Assembly: GCA_958444395.1 (NCBI GenBank) | Contig: CAUCOL010000149.1 | Coordinates: 1-5,248 of the forward strand | Reading direction: 5' to 3' | DNA from: an uncultured Lachnospiraceae bacterium | Lineage (GTDB): Bacteria; Bacillota; Clostridia; Lachnospirales; Lachnospiraceae | DNA length: 5,248 nucleotides | Notes under the pieces: model-generated | The model's database searches: none | What the model was told of the DNA's origin: nothing | Seen by the model: only the letters and a program-made list of their open reading frames with translations | Part shown: in pieces, positions 1-5,028 of the stretch | How positions within the stretch are numbered: position 1 is the stretch's first letter | How the letters are laid out: every line of letters starts with the position of its first letter | Program-made: the position numbers and the translations under genes

Positions 1-92
1 AAAATATCCGTATGTGTCAGAAGTCCATACCCGATAATGTAAAAGATTACCAGGGGGATCATAAAATTAGAAAGATATAATAAAAGCTGCAT
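1..92 (-). CDS. spmB: Spore maturation protein SpmB, N-terminal part (cut by window edge)
   Basis: Only the first 30 codons are visible, from an ATG at 92 reading leftwards. The peptide starts MQLLLYLSNFMIPLVIFYII and continues GYGLLTHTDI. The hydrophobic first segment, the 'LYLSNF.IPLVIFYI.GYGLL' pattern and the following polar turn match, from memory, the start of clostridial SpmB, a membrane protein with a nucleoside-recognition (Gate) domain. With SpmA it is needed for spore core dehydration and heat resistance. A GGAAGG-type ribosome binding site lies about 7 bases upstream (97-104 region, minus strand). The usual partner spmA is not directly upstream: that side holds only a spacer and then the divergent response regulator. 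A sigma-E-like promoter sits about 85 bases upstream. Only about 30 residues are visible, so another short-leader membrane protein cannot be fully excluded. Confidence 0.72.
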   Translation of the reverse strand, partial: MQLLLYLSNFMIPLVIFYIIGYGLLTHTDI

Positions 93-126
93 AAAACACC
101 TTCCATTCCGGGCGGGAGGCAATCAG

Positions 127-151
127 GCAGAGCAGAAAGGAAACACTCTGC
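127..151 (-). other. Hairpin in the presumed spmB leader
   Basis: GCAGAG (127-132) pairs perfectly with CTCTGC (146-151) across a 13-base loop. It lies in what would be the 5' untranslated region of spmB if the promoter at 178-205 is used. No T run follows on either strand, so it does not look like a terminator. Its function is unknown and the stem is short. Confidence 0.25.
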
Positions 152-176
152 ACCCGCTATCGGCTTCACTCCGTAT

Positions 177-188
177 AAGCATATGCTT
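177..188. repeat. Perfect 12-base palindrome in the divergent spacer
   Basis: AAGCATATGCTT reads the same on both strands. It lies midway between the divergent spmB and response-regulator genes and overlaps the possible sigma-E -10 element. It could be a protein binding site or chance; I do not recognise it as a known operator. Confidence 0.4.
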
Positions 189-205
189 CAAAAAGGAAAA
201 TATTA
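178..205 (-). promoter_or_regulatory. Possible sigma-E-type promoter facing spmB
   Basis: On the minus strand, TAATATT (205-199) matches the Bacillus sigma-E -35 consensus KMATATT at every position. CATATGCT (185-178) matches 6 of 8 positions of the -10 consensus CATACAMT. The spacer is 13 bases, slightly shorter than the usual 14-15. The direction and distance suit spmB, which belongs to the mother-cell sigma-E regulon in Bacillus subtilis. The -10 lies within a perfect 12-base palindrome, so part of the match may instead reflect an operator. Confidence 0.4.
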
Positions 206-250
206 CGGGGAAGCAGGATGGATATGTTACGGAGAGTATGGGCCGGCACT

Positions 251-279
251 TTGCATTTCGGGACGTTTTATACTATACT
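251..279 (+). promoter_or_regulatory. Probable sigma-A promoter of the response regulator gene
   Basis: TTGCAT (251-256, 3 of 6 matches to TTGACA) and TATACT (274-279, 5 of 6 matches to TATAAT) are separated by 17 bases. A second TATACT overlaps just before, at 269-274. Transcription would start near 286, leaving a leader of about 57 bases before the ATG at 343. The position also argues against a start at 238, which would lie upstream of the transcript. Confidence 0.45.
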
Positions 280-331
280 GTTAAGGAGTGGCTTTTGGGG
301 CGGATACCGGAAGCTGTAAGGAAGTCGGAAC

Positions 332-336
332 GGAGG
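332..336 (+). promoter_or_regulatory. Ribosome binding site that sets the response regulator start
   Basis: GGAGG lies 6 bases before the ATG at 343. The frame is open back to an ATG at 238, but no such site precedes that codon well, and the receiver domain begins at once after the ATG at 343. A TTG at 295 with AAGGAG (283-288) before it is the only other candidate and would add 16 residues of no recognisable domain. Confidence 0.75.
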
Positions 337-342
337 AATGGA

Positions 343-1917
343 ATGAATACAGTTTTTATAGCAGACGATGAACTGATCATCCGACAGGGATTAAAATGCA
401 TTATAGATTGGGAAGCACTGGGTTTTACGATTATCGGAGAGGCATCCAATGGGGAGGATGCTTTGGAATTTATATTAAAAGAGCAGCCGGATCTGGTACT
501 GATGGATATCCGTATGCCGAAGATTCTCGGCGTGGATGTGGTAAAGCAGGCGAAGGAGCAGGGCTTTGAAGGAAAAGTGATCATTCTGAGCGGTTTTACA
601 GATTTTAAATATGCACAGGCGGCGATCAAATATGGCGTAGATTATTATCTGACCAAGCCGATCGATGATGATGAATTATTAGAGACAGTGCAGGAGATTA
701 AGAAGACCTTTGATGAGGAAAACAGACAGTCAGATACCCTGCAGCACTATCGGAAGAAAGCAAGGGGAACCATCCTGTTTGATATTTTAACGGGGCATGC
801 GGACTTTTCCAAGATCAATGCGCAGGACATGCAGCTGGAGGCAGACCGGTATCAGGTCGTGATCTATGAGAAATACAGTCATCATGCGACCGATATGCCA
901 TACCGTTTTTCGGAGCTTTTAAAGGTTACAAACGAAGAAAATAGTTCATATGAAAACCTGACGATTGAGCATAACGAGGTACTTTTATTAAAGGGCGAGG
1001 ACATATTGGAGAAGTTTCAGGAGTTTCTGGGGCATTATGAGCGTGAACAGAAGCCGCAGAAGGATTCGCCACTGGATTCGCTGTTTATTACCTATGGTCA
1101 TCCGGTGACAGAATTATCGGAGGTACATTTGTCTTATAATGAGGCACATCTGTTGCTGCAGAGACGCTTTTTCTGTGAAAATAAGCAGCATACGATCGGC
1201 TATACCCAGCTGCCGGTGCGTAATCCGTTCCGGACGTTTCGTCTGACGCCGGAGGCGCTGCAGGAATATTGTGACCGTCTGATTGGTTTTATCCAGACGG
1301 CGAAGCGTAAACAGGTAGCAGAGACGCTGCAGGAACTGGAGGATGAACTGTATACCAGTTTTGACGATATACCGAAGATCAAGCTGTTTTTGACGGATCT
1401 GTACCTGTCGATCAAAGAGAAGATTACGCATTTATATCACAATGTACATATTCCGTTTCCGGGTAATGCAGAGATCATTGATTTTATTAATACCAAATAT
1501 TATTTATATGAGATTATATTGTTTTTTACAGAGCAGTTTGATATGATCATCCGCTCGATCGGCAATCCATCCAGTGAGGGTGTGATGGATGATATTATCC
1601 ATTATATTGAACATAATTATATGGGGAATATTAAGCTGGAAACGATCGCTCCGCTCTTTGGTTATAACAGCTCTTATCTTGGAAAGATATTCAGTAAAAA
1701 AACAGGACAGGGATTTAATGTTTTTGTGGATAAAGTGCGTATTGAGCATTCCAAAGAACTGCTGGAGAACAGTACTCTAAAGGTCTATGAGATCGCAGAA
1801 CAGGTGGGCTATCGAAACGTAGATTATTTCCATACGAAGTTCAAAAAATATGTCAATATGAGTCCGGCGGAATATAGAAAGCAGAATAAAAAGAAGAAGG
1901 AAGAGGACGAAAAATAA
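343..1917 (+). CDS. Two-component response regulator, YesN type (receiver plus AraC-family DNA-binding domain)
   Basis: The 524-residue protein opens with a receiver domain (about 3-122). It shows the acidic pair D8-D9, phosphoacceptor D55 in LVLMDIRMP, switch-region S83 and K105 in YYLTKP, so all key phosphorylation residues are present. A long middle region (about 140-410) has no domain I can name with certainty. The segment around 248-277 (YGHPVTELSEVHLSYNEAHL and the following RRFF) resembles the degenerate GGDEF-like linker of other YesN-type regulators. The C-terminus (about 413-513) is an AraC/XylS double helix-turn-helix: LETIAPLFGYNSSYLGKIFS, then YEIAEQVGYRNVDYFHTKFK and SPAEYRK, followed by a lysine/glutamate-rich tail. 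Such proteins are cytoplasmic activators, often of sugar uptake genes and usually paired with a YesM-like kinase. No kinase is visible here. The targets cannot be read from the sequence. Confidence 0.93.
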   Translation: MNTVFIADDELIIRQGLKCIIDWEALGFTIIGEASNGEDALEFILKEQPDLVLMDIRMPKILGVDVVKQAKEQGFEGKVIILSGFTDFKYAQAAIKYGVDYYLTKPIDDDELLETVQEIKKTFDEENRQSDTLQHYRKKARGTILFDILTGHADFSKINAQDMQLEADRYQVVIYEKYSHHATDMPYRFSELLKVTNEENSSYENLTIEHNEVLLLKGEDILEKFQEFLGHYEREQKPQKDSPLDSLFITYGHPVTELSEVHLSYNEAHLLLQRRFFCENKQHTIGYTQLPVRNPFRTFRLTPEALQEYCDRLIGFIQTAKRKQVAETLQELEDELYTSFDDIPKIKLFLTDLYLSIKEKITHLYHNVHIPFPGNAEIIDFINTKYYLYEIILFFTEQFDMIIRSIGNPSSEGVMDDIIHYIEHNYMGNIKLETIAPLFGYNSSYLGKIFSKKTGQGFNVFVDKVRIEHSKELLENSTLKVYEIAEQVGYRNVDYFHTKFKKYVNMSPAEYRKQNKKKKEEDEK

Positions 1918-1938
1918 AGGACGAGAGCGTAAAATAAA

Positions 1939-1954
1939 AAAATACTTGTATTTT
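1939..1954. repeat. AT-rich perfect inverted repeat after the response regulator gene
   Basis: AAAATAC (1939-1945) and GTATTTT (1948-1954) are exact reverse complements around a 2-base centre. The stem is AT-rich and the T run short, so it would be a poor terminator. It overlaps the -35 region of the presumed next promoter and could be an operator. No better terminator follows the response regulator gene, so read-through into the next genes is possible. Confidence 0.4.
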
Positions 1955-1973
1955 GTCGAAAATATGTTAGCAT
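1946..1973 (+). promoter_or_regulatory. Candidate promoter containing a Spo0A box, upstream of the small cysteine protein and sugar transferase
   Basis: A weak sigma-A-like pair, TTGTAT (1946-1951) and TAGCAT (1968-1973), is separated by 16 bases. Between them, at 1954-1960, lies TGTCGAA, an exact match to the core Spo0A-binding heptamer known from Bacillus and Clostridium. Placed between -35 and -10, bound Spo0A~P would be expected to block the promoter. The promoter hexamers are individually weak, and a 7-base match can arise by chance, so this is a hypothesis based on motif and position. Confidence 0.4.
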
Positions 1974-2006
1974 TAAAACAATAGCAAACAGGCACGGGAG
2001 GCTGAC

Positions 2007-2183
2007 ATGGAGGGTCGATGCGAGGAATGTGCGAATTATACTTATGATGAAGAGTATGATGCGTATGTTTGTGATGTAAATATGGATGAGGATGACTGGG
2101 TGCGGTTTGTTACGGATCATCATTCGGCATGTCCATATTATCGTGATGGGGATGAATATAAAGTTGTCCGGCATCAGATATAA
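2007..2183 (+). CDS. Small acidic four-cysteine protein (DUF6472-like), 58 residues
   Basis: The ATG at 2007 has GGGAGG (1996-2001) 5 bases upstream. The product is strongly acidic with clusters such as YDEEYDAY and DEDD, and has cysteines at 5, 8, 22 and 42, in the order CEEC, VCDVN and ACPYYRDGDEYKVV. A CxxC pair plus two further cysteines suggests a small metal (zinc?) site, which is inference. From memory this matches the uncharacterised family DUF6472 of Lachnospiraceae and relatives; the family name is recalled, not checked. It has no signal peptide or membrane segment and is probably cytoplasmic. It lies 38 bases ahead of the sugar transferase with no terminator between, so the two are probably co-transcribed. 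Its role is unknown. Confidence 0.85.
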   Translation: MEGRCEECANYTYDEEYDAYVCDVNMDEDDWVRFVTDHHSACPYYRDGDEYKVVRHQI

Positions 2184-2221
2184 TTTGCGTATGGTGTAAT
2201 GAAAGGGAAAGGGGATTGTGA

Positions 2222-3721
2222 ATGTACACAAAAAGAAAACGAAACTGGGAAAAACATTTGGATTTTATCATCATTGATATACTATGTATGCTGGCAGCCT
2301 TTTTGATCGGTTATATGGAGCGGCATGGACTGGGGCTGGGCATTGTCTATCGTACGATGTATGTGCGTCTGTTATGGGTTGCGGTTGTTATGAACCTGTG
2401 TGTTACCCTGTTTAATGAGAGTTATAAGCATGTAGTCAAAAGAGGTTATCTGACCGAGCTTCGGACAACGATCAGTCACTGTGTGGCAGTGGATGTCCTG
2501 GTGCTTGCCTATTTGTTTGTGTTGCAGCAGACAGAGGCTTACTCCAGAACGACATTGATCCTGTTTTTTACGTTATATCCGGTATTGAGCTGGGTCTGCC
2601 GCTGTCTGCGTAAGCATTCGATCCGTTCCCATCTGATGAACAGCACGGATATTCAGCAGATGCTGGTGATCACAGACAGTGAACATGCCAATCAGTGTGT
2701 AGGATCTCTGATTAAGAATAAATTTCGTGATTACAGAGTTGTTGGTGTGATCTTGAGGAATATTCCAAAGCTGGATGAGGTGCAGCCGACGGCATTGACC
2801 TCCTTGAGTGAGATGGAGGAAGAGGTTGCCGCGACGATGGAGCAGGAGGAACCGGAGGGTTTAAATGTCTGTGGGATTCCGGTGGTGGCAGGTTATGACC
2901 AGATCTCGGAATACCTGCTAAATAACGTTGTAGACAGTGTCTTTGTAAATACTGATCTGTCCCAGGAGGAAAACAGACATCTGACCAACGAACTGGTGGA
3001 GTCAGGTGTGACGGTACATATTAATCTGATCCGGATGCCGCACAATCTGCCGAACCGTATGATCGAGCATATGGGTGATTTTATGGTCGTGACTTCCAGT
3101 ATGCGCATCGCTACCACACGCCAGCTTTTCCTGAAGCGTGCGCTGGACATCGCAGGCGGACTCGTCGGACTGATCATAACCGGGATAGCAGCCCTGATCT
3201 TTGGACCGATCATTTATGCGCAGTCACCGGGACCGATCTTCTTTCAACAGGAGCGTGTAGGAAAGAATGGCCGTACCTTCCAGATCTATAAGTTCCGTTC
3301 GATGTATATGGATGCGGAGGAACGCAAGAAGGAATTGATGGCACAGAATAAAATGGACGGTTTGATGTTTAAGATGGATGATGATCCGCGAATCATACCG
3401 ATCGGTAAATTTATCCGTAAATATTCGATTGATGAACTTCCGCAGTTTTATAATGTCATCAAAGGGGATATGAGTCTGGTAGGGACGAGACCGCCGACTG
3501 TTGATGAGTTTGAGCAGTATCAGCTGCATCATAGAGGCAGACTGAGTTCACGCCCGGGTATCACAGGATTGTGGCAGGTCAGTGGCAGAAGTGATATCAC
3601 TGACTTTGAGGAAGTCGTAGAGCTTGATACAGAGTACATCGCAGACTGGTCACTCAGCAAGGACATCCAGATCCTGTGGAGGACGGTACTGCAGGTTGTG
3701 CGTGGAGCAGGAGCCGAATAA
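2222..3721 (+). CDS. Polyprenyl-phosphate sugar-1-phosphate transferase (exopolysaccharide/WcaJ type)
   Basis: This 499-residue membrane enzyme should move a sugar-1-phosphate from a nucleotide sugar to undecaprenyl phosphate, the first membrane step of exopolysaccharide or capsule synthesis. Four hydrophobic segments (about 13-31, 46-66, 85-101, 109-126) precede a Rossmann-like CoA_binding_3-type region (about 145-275). The catalytic Bac_transf domain follows (about 304-494): KRALDI, a membrane or re-entrant helix (311-332), GPIFFQQERVGKNGRTFQIY with KFRSM, the D404-E405 dyad in SIDELPQFYNVIKGDMSLVG, TRPPT, RPGITGLWQVSGRS and DTEYIADWSLSKDI. All expected motifs are intact. A glutamate-rich stretch (about 181-213) expands a loop in the middle region. 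The ribosome binding site is a less usual AAAGGGGA (2208-2215) about 6 bases before the ATG. No other polysaccharide gene is visible, so the substrate sugar cannot be assigned. Confidence 0.93.
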   Translation: MYTKRKRNWEKHLDFIIIDILCMLAAFLIGYMERHGLGLGIVYRTMYVRLLWVAVVMNLCVTLFNESYKHVVKRGYLTELRTTISHCVAVDVLVLAYLFVLQQTEAYSRTTLILFFTLYPVLSWVCRCLRKHSIRSHLMNSTDIQQMLVITDSEHANQCVGSLIKNKFRDYRVVGVILRNIPKLDEVQPTALTSLSEMEEEVAATMEQEEPEGLNVCGIPVVAGYDQISEYLLNNVVDSVFVNTDLSQEENRHLTNELVESGVTVHINLIRMPHNLPNRMIEHMGDFMVVTSSMRIATTRQLFLKRALDIAGGLVGLIITGIAALIFGPIIYAQSPGPIFFQQERVGKNGRTFQIYKFRSMYMDAEERKKELMAQNKMDGLMFKMDDDPRIIPIGKFIRKYSIDELPQFYNVIKGDMSLVGTRPPTVDEFEQYQLHHRGRLSSRPGITGLWQVSGRSDITDFEEVVELDTEYIADWSLSKDIQILWRTVLQVVRGAGAE

Positions 3722-3832
3722 TTGAGAGTGGGGATTTTGACCAGTATACCATCATTTCAGACAGCATTAGGGCGATAGGATATGGTGCGTTTAGCGATCT
3801 TGATCAAATGGACTAAAAAAGAAATTTTGTGA
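3722..3832 (+). other. Possible decayed gene start after the sugar transferase
   Basis: Directly after the TAA at 3719-3721, a TTG-initiated frame reads LRVGILTSIPSFQTALGR and stops at TAG (3776-3778). The same frame then reads MVRLAILIKWTKKEIL from an ATG at 3782 to TGA (3830-3832). 'RVGILTSIP' resembles the first strand of many GT-B glycosyltransferases, which often follow this kind of gene. No good ribosome binding site or longer frame supports a working gene. It may be a remnant, or simply non-coding sequence. Confidence 0.15.
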
Positions 3833-3865
3833 AAAAAACAGCGATTGAAAATCAAATTATATATT

Positions 3866-3877
3866 CTACAGCTGTAG
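3866..3877. repeat. Perfect 12-base palindrome CTACAGCTGTAG
   Basis: The core TACAGCTGTA fits the TACAnnTGTA pattern of operators used by BlaI/MecI/CopY-family repressors (known for that family). It lies in AT-rich sequence about 57 bases upstream of the HU -35 box. No gene for such a regulator is in view, so its use as an operator is only a possibility. Confidence 0.4.
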
Positions 3878-3933
3878 TCATACTATTGATATAAAAAATA
3901 ATGTATAACTTGCGAAAGAATTGCCGAAAATTC

Positions 3934-3962
3934 TTGACAAACGCCCATAATAAGGGTATAAA
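3934..3962 (+). promoter_or_regulatory. Strong sigma-A promoter of the HU gene
   Basis: TTGACA (3934-3939) is a perfect -35 box, TATAAA (3957-3962) matches 5 of 6 bases of the -10 box, and the spacer is the optimal 17 bases. AT-rich sequence lies upstream of it. Transcription should start near 3969, giving a leader of about 47 bases with AGGAGG (4002-4007) 8 bases before the ATG. This fits the high expression expected of HU. Confidence 0.88.
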
Positions 3963-4015
3963 TAGACTTGTAAGTTTTTTACGGAAATATTAATTAGTTT
4001 GAGGAGGAGTTATCC

Positions 4016-4291
4016 ATGAATAAGACAGAATTAGTTGCAGCTATCGCTGAGCAGGCAGAACTTTCCAAGAAAGATTCCGAGAAGGCATTAAAGGCATTCA
4101 TCGATGTAGTTGCAGATGAATTAAAGAAGGGCGAGAAGATCCAGTTAGTTGGATTCGGTACATTTGAAGTAATCGAGAGAGCTGCCAGAGAAGGAAGAAA
4201 TCCTTTAACAGGCGAGACGATGCAGATTAAGGCATCTAAGGCTCCTAAATTCAAAGCTGGTAAGGCTTTAAAAGATGCTGTAAACAACTAA
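4016..4291 (+). CDS. hup: DNA-binding protein HU
   Basis: The 91-residue product has the normal HU length and an uninterrupted fold. The N-terminal helices ([20 protein letters not shown] onward) form the dimer body, [19 protein letters not shown] (45-63) is the family signature, and the arm tip has R61-N62-P63, whose proline intercalates into DNA. The C-terminus [12 protein letters not shown] is typical. HU is an abundant nucleoid protein that bends and compacts DNA. The codons are more uniform (TTA, GCA, AAG) than in neighbouring genes, in line with high expression. It has its own promoter and terminator and is probably transcribed mainly alone. IHF is unlikely because this is a Firmicute and the sequence is HU-like throughout. 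Confidence 0.97.
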   Translation: MNKTELVAAIAEQAELSKKDSEKALKAFIDVVADELKKGEKIQLVGFGTFEVIERAAREGRNPLTGETMQIKASKAPKFKAGKALKDAVNN

Positions 4292-4313
4292 TAATTATGC
4301 GTGAGATTTCTTT

Positions 4314-4337
4314 GGCTGCCTTCGGGCAGCCGTTTTT
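4314..4337 (+). terminator. Rho-independent terminator of the HU gene
   Basis: GGCTGCC (4314-4320) and GGCAGCC (4325-4331) form a perfect 7-base-pair stem around a TTCG loop closed by C-G, the very stable cUUCGg type. A T run follows at 4333-4337. It lies 22 bases after the HU stop codon. Confidence 0.95.
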
Positions 4338-4343
4338 AGTTTA

Positions 4344-4367
4344 CTCTGTGTTGGAGGATCCGCAGAG
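4344..4367 (+). other. Hairpin in the rqcP leader
   Basis: CTCTGTG (4344-4350) can pair with CGCAGAG (4361-4367) with one G-U pair across a 10-base loop. It lies between the HU terminator and rqcP. No convincing promoter hexamers are visible in this 60-base gap, so rqcP may depend on read-through past the terminator or on a weak promoter. Function unknown. Confidence 0.3.
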
Positions 4368-4397
4368 GGATGGAATGCTAAGAAGGAGCAGACAGAT

Positions 4398-4637
4398 ATG
4401 AGATTAGATAAATATTTAAAGGTGTCACGACTGATCAAAAGACGTCCGGTGGCAAATGAAGCCTGTGATGCAGGCAGAATCAAGGTGAATGGAAAAGTAG
4501 CCAAAGCCTCTTTGTCCGTAAAAGTAGGTGATGAGATAGAGATTGCCTTTGGAGATAAGACGATGTGCGTCGAAGTTCTCAGCCTGGAAGAAACCTACAA
4601 AAAAGATGAGGCCAGAGAACTCTACAAGATCTTGTAA
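4398..4637 (+). CDS. rqcP: S4-domain ribosome quality-control protein RqcP (YabO/Hsp15-like)
   Basis: The 79-residue protein is essentially one S4 RNA-binding domain. It begins MRLDKYLKVSRLIKRRPVAN, continues with ACDAGRIKVNGKVAKAS and a VKVGDEIEIAFGD strand pair, and ends in a short polar tail. In Bacillus subtilis the homologue RqcP (formerly YabO) binds obstructed 50S subunits and works with RqcH to add alanine tails to stalled peptides, marking them for degradation. Length and position agree: it sits just ahead of yabP and yabQ as in Bacillus, where the order is yabO-yabP-yabQ-divIC. AAGGAG (4383-4388) lies 9 bases before the ATG. A generic S4 paralogue is possible on sequence alone, but gene order makes RqcP the best call. 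Confidence 0.9.
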   Translation: MRLDKYLKVSRLIKRRPVANEACDAGRIKVNGKVAKASLSVKVGDEIEIAFGDKTMCVEVLSLEETYKKDEARELYKIL

Positions 4638-4664
4638 TAAAATGTGAAGTACGCAAGGTGAGGT

Positions 4665-4693
4665 TCATATAGAAGACCTTTTTCGCATATACT
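4665..4693 (+). promoter_or_regulatory. Sigma-E-type promoter of the yabP-yabQ operon
   Basis: TCATATA (4665-4671) matches 6 of 7 positions of the sigma-E -35 consensus KMATATT. CATATACT (4686-4693) matches 7 of 8 of the -10 consensus CATACAMT. The spacer is 14 bases, within the preferred 14-15. Transcription should begin near 4700, about 45 bases before the yabP ATG. In Bacillus subtilis yabP and yabQ are known members of the mother-cell sigma-E regulon, so motif, spacing and gene function all agree. Confidence 0.7.
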
Positions 4694-4742
4694 GAAAGGA
4701 GGGTGGGAACCCTTCGGTGGAATATGAGAGGAGGTCTTTTTT
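4673..4742 (+). terminator. Long hairpin with T run covering the yabP ribosome binding site (attenuator-like)
   Basis: AAGACCT (4673-4679) pairs exactly with AGGTCTT (4732-4738), extended by T-G and T-A pairs to 4683/4728. CATAT (4686-4690) pairs with ATATG (4722-4726), CTGA (4692-4695) with TCGG (4714-4717) using one wobble pair, and AGGGT (4700-4704) with ACCCT (4709-4713) around a GNRA-type loop GGGA. The right arm contains the yabP AGGAGG and runs into six T residues (4737-4742). It could end transcription coming from rqcP, hide the ribosome binding site, or both. Confidence 0.55.
4729..4734 (+). promoter_or_regulatory. Ribosome binding site that sets the yabP start
   Basis: A perfect AGGAGG lies 9 bases before the ATG at 4744 (6 before an in-frame TTG at 4741). 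The frame is open to a GTG at 4717, with AAGGAGGG (4696-4703) 13 bases before it, but that start would place the true site inside the coding region and add residues not typical of YabP. Confidence 0.75.
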
Positions 4743-4743
4743 G

Positions 4744-5028
4744 ATGGAAGAACGTGAAAGTGGCAGAGTACATAAGGTGTATCTGAATGCCAGAAAGACA
4801 GCAGTGTTATCCGGTGTCCGGGATGTGTTGTCCTTTGATGCAAAAGAAGTATATCTGGAGACAGAACAGGGAATATTGCTGATCCGGGGAGATGAACTGC
4901 ATGTGAACCGGCTTTCCCTGGAGAAGGGGGAGGTAGACGTGGATGGGCGGATCGACAGCTTTGCCTACTCGGATAAGGAGACAGCGGAAAAGCGGGCAGC
5001 CGGATTCTTTGGGAGGATGTTTCAGTGA
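4744..5028 (+). CDS. yabP: Sporulation protein YabP
   Basis: The 94-residue product is close to the roughly 100 residues of Bacillus YabP and shows its conserved core. It has a polar start (MEERESGRVHKVYLNARKTA), a beta-rich stretch with VLSGVRDVLSFDAKEVYLET, then GILLIRGDELHVNRLSLEKG followed by EVDVDGRI, and a basic end (AEKRAAGFFGRMFQ). The LSGV.DV.SFD.. and L.I.G..LHV..L....GE..V.G.I patterns are the family signature. It has no signal peptide or membrane segment. In Bacillus the protein is made in the mother cell under sigma-E and is encoded with YabQ, a membrane protein needed for spore cortex formation. Its molecular role is not settled. Its stop overlaps the yabQ start, so the two are translationally coupled. 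Confidence 0.93.
   Translation: MEERESGRVHKVYLNARKTAVLSGVRDVLSFDAKEVYLETEQGILLIRGDELHVNRLSLEKGEVDVDGRIDSFAYSDKETAEKRAAGFFGRMFQ

Larger units (their letters stand above)
3722..4015. other. 294-base intergenic region between sugar transferase and HU
   Basis: The first part (to about 3780) has coding-like composition; the remainder is AT-rich. It holds a perfect 12-base palindrome (3866-3877), an inverted repeat GAATT/AATTC (3918-3933) just ahead of the HU -35 box, and the HU promoter. I find no GC-rich hairpin plus T run that would end sugar-transferase transcription, and no tRNA or other recognisable RNA. Confidence 0.7.

Noticed and set aside
291..314. An imperfect hairpin in the response regulator leader (GCTTTTGG with CCGGAAGC).
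   Set aside because: The stem needs two G-U pairs, no T run follows and nothing suggests a known riboswitch.
218..319. A 33-codon frame starting MDMLRRVWAG in the spacer before the response regulator.
   Set aside because: It overlaps the presumed promoter and leader, has only a weak ribosome binding site and resembles no known leader peptide.
238..342. An N-terminal extension of 35 residues on the response regulator, from the ATG at 238.
   Set aside because: Receiver domains start within a few residues of the ATG at 343, which has its own GGAGG. The extension matches nothing I know, and the likely promoter lies inside it.
273..629. A 118-codon minus-strand frame opposite the receiver domain.
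   Set aside because: It is antisense to a well-conserved domain and its translation is low-complexity and unlike any protein; it is a shadow of codon bias.
1824..2231. A 135-codon minus-strand frame across the small cysteine-protein gene.
   Set aside because: Its hydrophobic translation arises from the reverse of acidic/AT-rich codons. The plus strand has a good ribosome binding site and a recognisable protein there.
3922..3928. TGCCGAA just ahead of the HU -35 box as a second Spo0A box.
   Set aside because: It differs from TGTCGAA in one of seven bases, which is too weak to call, and HU is not expected to be under Spo0A control.
4622..4843. Minus-strand frames across the rqcP-yabP junction.
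   Set aside because: They overlap two well-supported genes and the promoter/hairpin region and show no domain features.
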